Positions 62,521-64,000 of a stretch of 64,000 nt of DNA are shown piece after piece. Location of the stretch: the NCBI RefSeq assembly GCF_036924535.1, contig NZ_JAZHRT010000001.1, positions 5,208,001 to 5,272,000 of the forward strand. Direction: 5' to 3'. How positions within the stretch are numbered: the first letter of the stretch is position 1; each line of letters opens with the position of its first letter. This stretch comes from Bradyrhizobium sp. AZCC 2262. GTDB taxonomy: Bacteria; Pseudomonadota; Alphaproteobacteria; Rhizobiales; Xanthobacteraceae. Both the position numbers and the translations under genes were made by a program. The notes under the pieces were generated by a model that did not search any database, was not told the origin of the DNA, and was given only the letters and a program-made list of their open reading frames with translations.

Positions 62521-63997
62521 TCAGTCAGCGGGGATCGTAAACTGAAAGAGAGCACCTTGCGGTTCGCACGGGATCGCGCACAGCCGCCCACCATGAGCCT
62601 CGATGATCGAGCGGCATATTGATAAGCCCATGCCCATGCCCTCGGGTTTGGTAGTGTAGAATGGCTCGAACAGACGCGGGATGCTCTCCGGGCTCAGGCC
62701 CGGGCCGGTGTCCCGCACCCCGACGCGCACGCTACCTTCGGACGGAACGGCATCGATGCTGATCTGCAATTCGCGGTTGCCGTCCGCAACGCCACTCATC
62801 GACTGGATGGCATTGAGGATCAAATTCAACATCACTTGTTGCAGTTGCACCCGATCACCCTGGACAGGCGGCATGCCCTCCGCAAATTGCGTCCGCACCG
62901 ACACGCTATTGTTTGCGGCCTCCGCACGGGTGAGAGCAATAACCTCAAGGATAGCATCGTCAATCGCGACGGCGTCCTTTCGTGCGGGCGCCTTTTTAAT
63001 GAGCGCACGAACTCGCTCGACGACCTCGCCTGCGCGATTCCCTTCCTTGACAATCAGAGAGAGCGCGTCATCGACCTCATGAAAATTTGGTGGCTCCGCT
63101 TTTAGGAAACGCCGAGCGGCCAGCGCGTAGGTGATTGCCGCGGTGATCGGCTGATTCACTTCATGGGTGATCGAGGCCGTCAACTGGCCCATCGACGCGA
63201 CGCGGTTGGCGTGCGCGAGTTCCAGTTGCGCCTCGCGATATGCTTCTTCGGCCCGCTTGCGTTCTGTCACGTCGATCTCTGTATCGACCACCTCGACCAG
63301 TTCCCCATTTGTTGAGAACACTGGTTGGCCGATTGATTCGAGGTGTTTCACCGTTCCATCGGGCAGCACGATTCTGAACGCGGTCGAGTAACGTTTCTTC
63401 TCCCCCACCGCGCACGCAACCTCTGCGTTTAATCGATCACGGTCGTCGGGGTGAATCCGTTGCAGCGCATCTTTGCGGCTTGGAACACCCTGCGCCGGAT
63501 CAAACCCCCAGATGCGGTAAATCTCTTCCGACCCAAAGAAAATTCTCGAGCCCTTGTAGGCCGTCACACCGCAGTGAGTCAGCCTCTGTGCTTCTGCCAA
63601 ATATCGCTCGCTCCGCTGTAAGCTGGCGGTCCGTTCCGCTACTGTGGCCTCCAACTCTTCGCGGGCCTGACGAAGCTCCTGCTCTGCCCGTCGTCGCACG
63701 CCGCTGACCCAGCCGACCGCCAGGGCGCAAAATATGCAAAAGGTCAGATAGACCAGATCGGTATAGCTGATCGGGCTGAAGGAAAAAAACGGAAGCAGGA
63801 AGAAGTAATTAAGGCTGAGGACTGAAAGGACAATGGCGAGCACGCCCGGCCCGGTCCCCGCGTACCAAACGGTCGCGGCGACCGCGAGCAGGAACGGCGT
63901 CAAAATAGCCTCGAAATGCCGGAGCAGGAAGAAATCCAACCCGATTGCGATTGCTACGGACAGAACTGCAATGCCGCACCGCGAGAATTGTCGGCAT
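62521..63997 (-). pseudogene. DUF4118/PAS histidine kinase, frameshift at about codon 6
   Basis: From ATG 63997 the frame starts MPTILAV, as in the five-PAS kinase (MPTILRYGIAIL), but one extra G within codons 6-8 shifts it. The long frame resumes as LDFFLLRHFEAILTPFLLAVAATVWY. That frame has the KdpD-like membrane module, one PAS/PAC domain (LTHCGVTAYKGSRIFFGSEEIYRIWGFDP), the H-box GQLTASITHEVNQPITAA and an HATPase (VRDTGPGLSPESIP, GMGMGLSICRSII). It could still start at TTG 63939 without most of helix 1. Otherwise the gene is intact, so a sequencing error is possible. The window ends 3 bp upstream of the start. Confidence 0.78.
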
Positions 63998-64000
63998 GGT

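Noticed and set aside
1..64000. CRISPR array, tRNA or rRNA genes
   Set aside because: No regularly spaced identical repeats with spacers, and no cloverleaf or rRNA stretch, were recognised by eye.

Overview
The window is high-GC alphaproteobacterial DNA and reads like a Bradyrhizobium chromosome. Several small proteins of unknown function look like ones I recall from that genus. There are dense FixJ-type response regulators, GAF/PAS histidine kinases of the HisKA type, a DUF3551 protein, a bacterial group II intron, and short intergenic repeats built around GTCCGC/GCCGACAT and GAAAAGTGCCA. The species assignment is inference, not a database result. No rRNA, tRNA or CRISPR array was seen.

Layout. 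1-5 kb: the tail of an NADP-dependent oxidoreductase, then a leftward RND efflux operon (permease, adaptor), each gene carrying one frameshift. 5-9.2 kb: sparse DNA with two pairs of overlapping tiny genes, an HWE/HisKA_2 kinase and a membrane-anchored unknown protein. 9.6-14.5 kb: a rightward ctaB-cyoABCD operon for a heme-copper ubiquinol oxidase, with ATGA overlaps at cyoA/B, B/C and C/D. 15.2-23.1 kb: a rightward CoA-ester operon: YWTD propeller, 3-hydroxyacyl-CoA dehydrogenase, acyl-CoA dehydrogenase, enoyl-CoA hydratase, alpha/beta hydrolase lacking its Ser, CaiB-type CoA transferase, isomerase-type crotonase and FMN reductase. 23.4-25.3 kb: a leftward group II intron with its reverse transcriptase. 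25.4-31 kb: GAF kinase, a broken unknown gene, type II NADH dehydrogenase, small exported proteins and a ThrE-type exporter.

31-54 kb is a regulatory district. It holds two very large winged-helix/STAND-ATPase/TPR regulators, an orphan receiver, two FixJ regulators and a further receiver. It also holds a five-PAS kinase, a kinase whose phospho-acceptor His is replaced by Pro, a PAS kinase, an AcoR-like GAF-AraC fusion and two more AraC proteins. Embedded in it are an aromatic-acid-type FUSC/HlyD/DUF1656 efflux operon and two tandem acetoacetate decarboxylases, separated from the efflux operon by a roughly 100-nt element with competing inverted repeats.

54-59.3 kb looks decayed or acquired: a dps gene with an in-frame amber, AT-rich DNA with inverted repeats, a ParB/DNA-methyltransferase gene, a truncated DUF5681 gene fused to an integrase tail, and a TonB-receptor tail. 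59.5-64 kb has aroE, a diheme cytochrome c, a MAPEG protein and a kinase (frameshifted at about codon 6), with a short repeat element occupying each gap.

The strongest leads for undescribed biology are the His-less kinase beside the five-PAS kinase, the competing-hairpin element before the efflux operon, and leftward terminators with no obvious gene to terminate. A recurring caution is that at least five genes carry single frameshifts, several in homopolymers. They are either real decay or assembly error.
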